Source: DALYLB01 sp964468345 (GTDB lineage: Bacteria > Acidobacteriota > Blastocatellia > RBC074). From it: a stretch of DNA of 64,000 bases. Within the stretch, counting starts at the first letter, position 1; the number at the start of each line of letters is the position of its first letter. The stretch spans positions 29,290 to 93,289 of the forward strand of contig CAYXVZ010000016.1 of assembly GCA_964468345.1 (NCBI GenBank), read 5' to 3'. Shown here one piece after another: positions 63,864 to 64,000 of the stretch. The position numbers were made by a program, and so were the translations under genes. Under the pieces are notes generated by a model that ran no database searches, was not told where the DNA came from, and saw nothing but the letters and a program-made list of their open reading frames with translations.

Positions 63864-64000
63864 GTCGCAAAACCGTTTCTCACGTACTGCCCGGACAAAA
63901 TCCTCCGATGATTGAATACTCTTCGTCGCGCTGGCGACGGCTGATTTTAGCCGTGGGCGAAGCCCATTGGTATCTACACAAGTTTGATCGTTGTATTTGT
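63864..64000. other. Intergenic end of window
   Basis: 137 bases after the PAP2 stop containing CGTCGCGCTGGCGACGG and GGGCGAAGCCC stems, again of the short palindrome type. No gene is seen; the next gene lies beyond the window. Confidence 0.5.

Overview
This is a GC-rich, gene-dense bacterial chromosomal stretch. Two ADOP/MacB-type FtsX permeases, a PadR regulator beside a decayed third permease, a two-component-propeller hybrid kinase, several secreted serine hydrolases and amidohydrolases, and an ECF sigma factor coupled to a Kelch/FecR anti-sigma-like protein together suggest Acidobacteriota or a relative. That is inference from gene content; no rRNA or marker gene is present. A run of exactly 100 N (46794-46893) shows the sequence is a scaffold joined inside a tandem repeat.

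Layout. 1-18.6 kb: 5'-truncated hybrid kinase, GMC oxidoreductase, two tandem paralogous secreted HEAT-like proteins, amidohydrolases, serine hydrolase, glycine-zipper lipoprotein, DMT transporter, DUF1801 protein, M20 peptidase and a small secreted beta-sandwich protein. 19-29 kb: ADOP permease, ECF sigma/anti-sigma-Kelch pair, intradiol-dioxygenase-like protein, MBL-fold lipoprotein, second ADOP permease. 29-40 kb: DtxR-type regulator with FeoB, serine hydrolase, methyltransferase, YceI protein, permease pseudogene next to padR and its putative operator, HTH_42 protein, VOC/bicupin protein.

40.4-50.4 kb: eleven genes all on the minus strand. A transglutaminase-like protein leads, followed by five closely packed genes of unknown function, one of them Tyr/Gly-rich and one ending in a beta pattern seen in jelly-roll proteins. 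After a repeat array come three more beta-rich proteins (two share a ~200-residue domain present three times), then an OmpA-domain protein, a receiver-like protein and a sigma54 activator. A well-spaced sigma54 promoter (50399-50414) sits directly before the first gene. I recognise no full viral module. This is the best candidate for an undescribed particle or surface-structure system.

50.6-60.1 kb: two convergent operons meeting at a hairpin: Rieske oxygenase, GNAT-like protein, SDR and ferritin-like diiron protein (+); AurF-like diiron oxygenase, ferredoxin, second Rieske oxygenase, sterol-desaturase-like hydroxylase, hexapeptide acyltransferase and GH3-type acyl-amide synthetase (-). The same 26-bp dyad site (23/26 identical) lies before the first gene of each operon, which argues for one co-regulated biosynthetic pathway of unknown product. 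60-64 kb: SnoaL-like membrane protein, a D-aminoacylase-type amidohydrolase fused to an Mpo1-like (DUF962) membrane domain, and an overlapping PAP2 phosphatase.

Intergenic space is filled by many families of long, often perfect, inverted repeats. Several are nested or modular and some run into coding ends.
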